Assembly: GCA_002694345.1 (NCBI GenBank)
Contig: NZLV01000148.1
Location: 1-6,993, forward strand
DNA: 6,993 nucleotides
Reading direction: 5' to 3'
From: Maricaulis sp.
GTDB taxonomy: Bacteria; Pseudomonadota; Alphaproteobacteria; Caulobacterales; Maricaulaceae
Below, piece by piece: positions 5,526-6,993 of the stretch. A program made the translations under genes and the position numbers. Under the pieces are notes generated by a model. It was given only the letters and a program-made list of their open reading frames with translations. It had not been told where the DNA came from and searched no databases. Numbering within the stretch: position 1 is the first letter of the stretch; each line of letters starts with the position of its first letter.

Positions 5526-6434
5526 ATGCGTTCCATTTTTCTGGGCAGCCTGTCCGCCGCTGCGCTCTTGAGCCTGTCCGCCTGTGGCAATCCGTCGGAA
5601 GAACCGATCACGGACACCGCCATGGACACGGCACAACCGGCAGAGACGGAAACCACCGAACCGGTCGTCGATTATGCGGACCTGTCGACGGTTCTGGCGG
5701 CTGACTGGCGCGGCGCGGCCGCAGAACGTGACAGCTGGCGGCACCCGGCCGAGACGCTGGAATTCTTCGGCATTGATCCGAGTTCAACCGTGGTCGAGAT
5801 CTGGCCCGGTGGCGGCTGGTATTCCGACGTGCTCGCGCCGTGGATCTCCGCCAATGGCGGCACCTATGTCGCGGCCCATTTCCCGGCCGGCTCGGAAAGC
5901 GATTATCGCCGCCGCTCGCGCGCCAATTTCGAAGCCCGCATTTCCGACATTCCGGCCTATGGCGAGCCGGTGATCGCGGACTTCAATGCCGAGCTAGGCC
6001 TCGTCGTCGAGGACGATTCGGTCGACGCCATCCTGACCTTCCGCAACATCCACAACTGGATGGCCGGCGGCACGGCAGAGCTGGCCTTCTCCGAATTCCA
6101 CGCAGCCCTGCGCCCGGGCGGCGTTCTGGGGGTTGTCGAACACCGTCTGCCCTCGACCCGCCAGCAGGACCCGATGGCCGGTAGCGGCTATGTCCAGCAG
6201 GACTATGTCATCGCCCTGGCCGAGGAAGCCGGTTTCGAGTTCGTGGAAGCGTCGGAGATCAATGCCAACCCGGCTGACACGGCCGATCACCCCTATGGTG
6301 TCTGGACCCTGCCGCCGACCCGCCGCTCCCCGCGTGACGGTGAGGACGCAACTGATTTCGACCGGGCGCAGTTTGACGCCATCGGCGAGAGTGACCGGAT
6401 GACCCTTCTCTTCCGCAAGCCGGCGGCCGAATGA
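5526..6434 (+). CDS. Lipoprotein with class I SAM-dependent methyltransferase fold (COG4798-like)
   Basis: A 302-residue protein. Its N-terminus is a lipoprotein signal peptide: MRS, hydrophobic core (4-17), lipobox LSAC with C20 as the lipidated cysteine. A Thr/Glu/Pro-rich linker (about 21-48) follows, as in tethered envelope lipoproteins. The rest resembles the predicted methyltransferases of COG4798. It has WRHPAETLEFFGI (71-83), motif I VVEIWPGGGWYSDVLAPW (89-106) for the SAM-binding loop, FRNIHNWM (172-179) and ALRPGGVLGVVEHR (194-207). The substrate is unknown. Export is odd for an enzyme using cytosolic SAM; it may bind another ligand or have lost activity. ATG at 5526 has AGGGAG 9 bases upstream and gives the signal peptide directly; a TTG at 5469 is in frame but would spoil it. 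The stop overlaps the next gene's start by 4 bases (ATGA). Confidence 0.88.
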   Translation: MRSIFLGSLSAAALLSLSACGNPSEEPITDTAMDTAQPAETETTEPVVDYADLSTVLAADWRGAAAERDSWRHPAETLEFFGIDPSSTVVEIWPGGGWYSDVLAPWISANGGTYVAAHFPAGSESDYRRRSRANFEARISDIPAYGEPVIADFNAELGLVVEDDSVDAILTFRNIHNWMAGGTAELAFSEFHAALRPGGVLGVVEHRLPSTRQQDPMAGSGYVQQDYVIALAEEAGFEFVEASEINANPADTADHPYGVWTLPPTRRSPRDGEDATDFDRAQFDAIGESDRMTLLFRKPAAE

Positions 6435-6993
6435 GAGCCCTGATTGCCAGCCTTCTTCTCCTGACCACGGCCCCGGCCGTGGCTCAGGAGGTGGAAGGCC
6501 GGGTCGCGGGCCCGGTCTCGATGCTGTTCCCGCATCGCGAAACCTATCTGGCCCTGGACGAGGAAGACCGCTCGCACTTCCGGCTCGACTATATCGTACA
6601 GTCCTCCACAGGCGTGCCCGGCGACGAGATCGGCCTGTGGTATGAGTGGAGTGACGACCGGGTGGACATCGAGCTTGGAGCAGATGGCCTGGTCGCCAAC
6701 CCACCTGCCGCTGAAATCCTGGAAACCGACCCGAATGTCTGGACAGACCAGCCGGGCCGGACCATGTCGATGTCCATGCAATTCGCCTATGCCGGAGAGG
6801 ATTGGCAGACCCCGTCGCGCCAGGATCTGGTCACCGGACTGGAGCAGGCCAATCGGGCTGTCCGCCGGGCGGCCGGCGTGGCCGCCCTCTTCGCCCCGGA
6901 CTTCAAGACCGTGATTTTCCAGTTCGACGGCCCTGCACCGGAAGCCTGGGCCGTTGATGCGGATGGCAATCGCGAAGCCCTGACCGTGCAGGA
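6431..6993 (+). CDS. Secreted protein of unknown family (3' end outside window)
   Basis: The frame opens with ATG at 6431, overlapping the stop of the lipoprotein gene in ATGA, and stays open to the right edge (187 codons and 2 bases). The N-terminus is a Sec signal peptide: MRALIASLLLLTTAPAVA, with likely cleavage after AVA (residue 18) before QEVEG. The mature part is acidic and rich in W, D and E, with PHRETYLALDEEDRSHFRLD (35-54), IGLWYEWSDD (66-75) and DPNVWTDQPGR (97-107). No lipobox, membrane segment after the signal, or known motif is seen. I do not recognise the family. The 4-base overlap indicates translational coupling with the methyltransferase-like lipoprotein, so the two probably act in the same envelope process (inference). 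Confidence 0.8.
   Translation, partial: MRALIASLLLLTTAPAVAQEVEGRVAGPVSMLFPHRETYLALDEEDRSHFRLDYIVQSSTGVPGDEIGLWYEWSDDRVDIELGADGLVANPPAAEILETDPNVWTDQPGRTMSMSMQFAYAGEDWQTPSRQDLVTGLEQANRAVRRAAGVAALFAPDFKTVIFQFDGPAPEAWAVDADGNREALTVQ

Overview
The window is compact, GC-rich bacterial chromosome. It reads as an alphaproteobacterium, probably of the Caulobacterales/Maricaulales/Hyphomonadaceae group. The reasons are a PrtD/RsaD-type exporter, a KdsD-type sugar isomerase, a BPG-dependent GpmA of alphaproteobacterial character, and an Hsp20 gene with a ROSE-like RNA thermometer, a device typical of this class. The taxonomic guess rests on protein character and genome style only. There are no rRNA or tRNA genes, insertion sequences, CRISPR arrays or obvious phage genes.

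Left part (1-1587, minus strand): the 5' part of a type I secretion ABC transporter (1-474), then D-arabinose-5-phosphate isomerase kdsD/kpsF (619-1587), separated by a gap rich in dyad symmetry. A long intergenic region (1588-2007) with a run of inverted repeats separates kdsD from the rightward genes.

Middle (2008-4741, plus strand): gpmA (glycolysis) is followed after 2 bases by a RibD-like deaminase whose reductase domain has been reduced to remnants. A 433-residue pentapeptide-repeat protein built of two similar modules follows after 50 bases. A bidirectional terminator (4761-4799) lies between it and the convergent hsp20 gene.

Right part (4828-6993): hsp20 (minus strand) has a leader that folds into a ROSE-like thermometer and lies behind a heat-shock sigma factor-type promoter. 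Divergent from it is a two-gene plus-strand unit. The first gene is a lipoprotein with a class I SAM-dependent methyltransferase fold (COG4798-like). The second overlaps it by 4 bases and encodes a secreted protein of unknown family that runs off the right edge.

The genes look like ordinary core and envelope/stress functions rather than an accessory island. The strongest points for a second look are the RNA thermometer, the collapsed RibD reductase domain, the exported methyltransferase pair and the hairpin-rich gap ahead of kdsD. I see no clear evidence of a wholly new multi-gene system.
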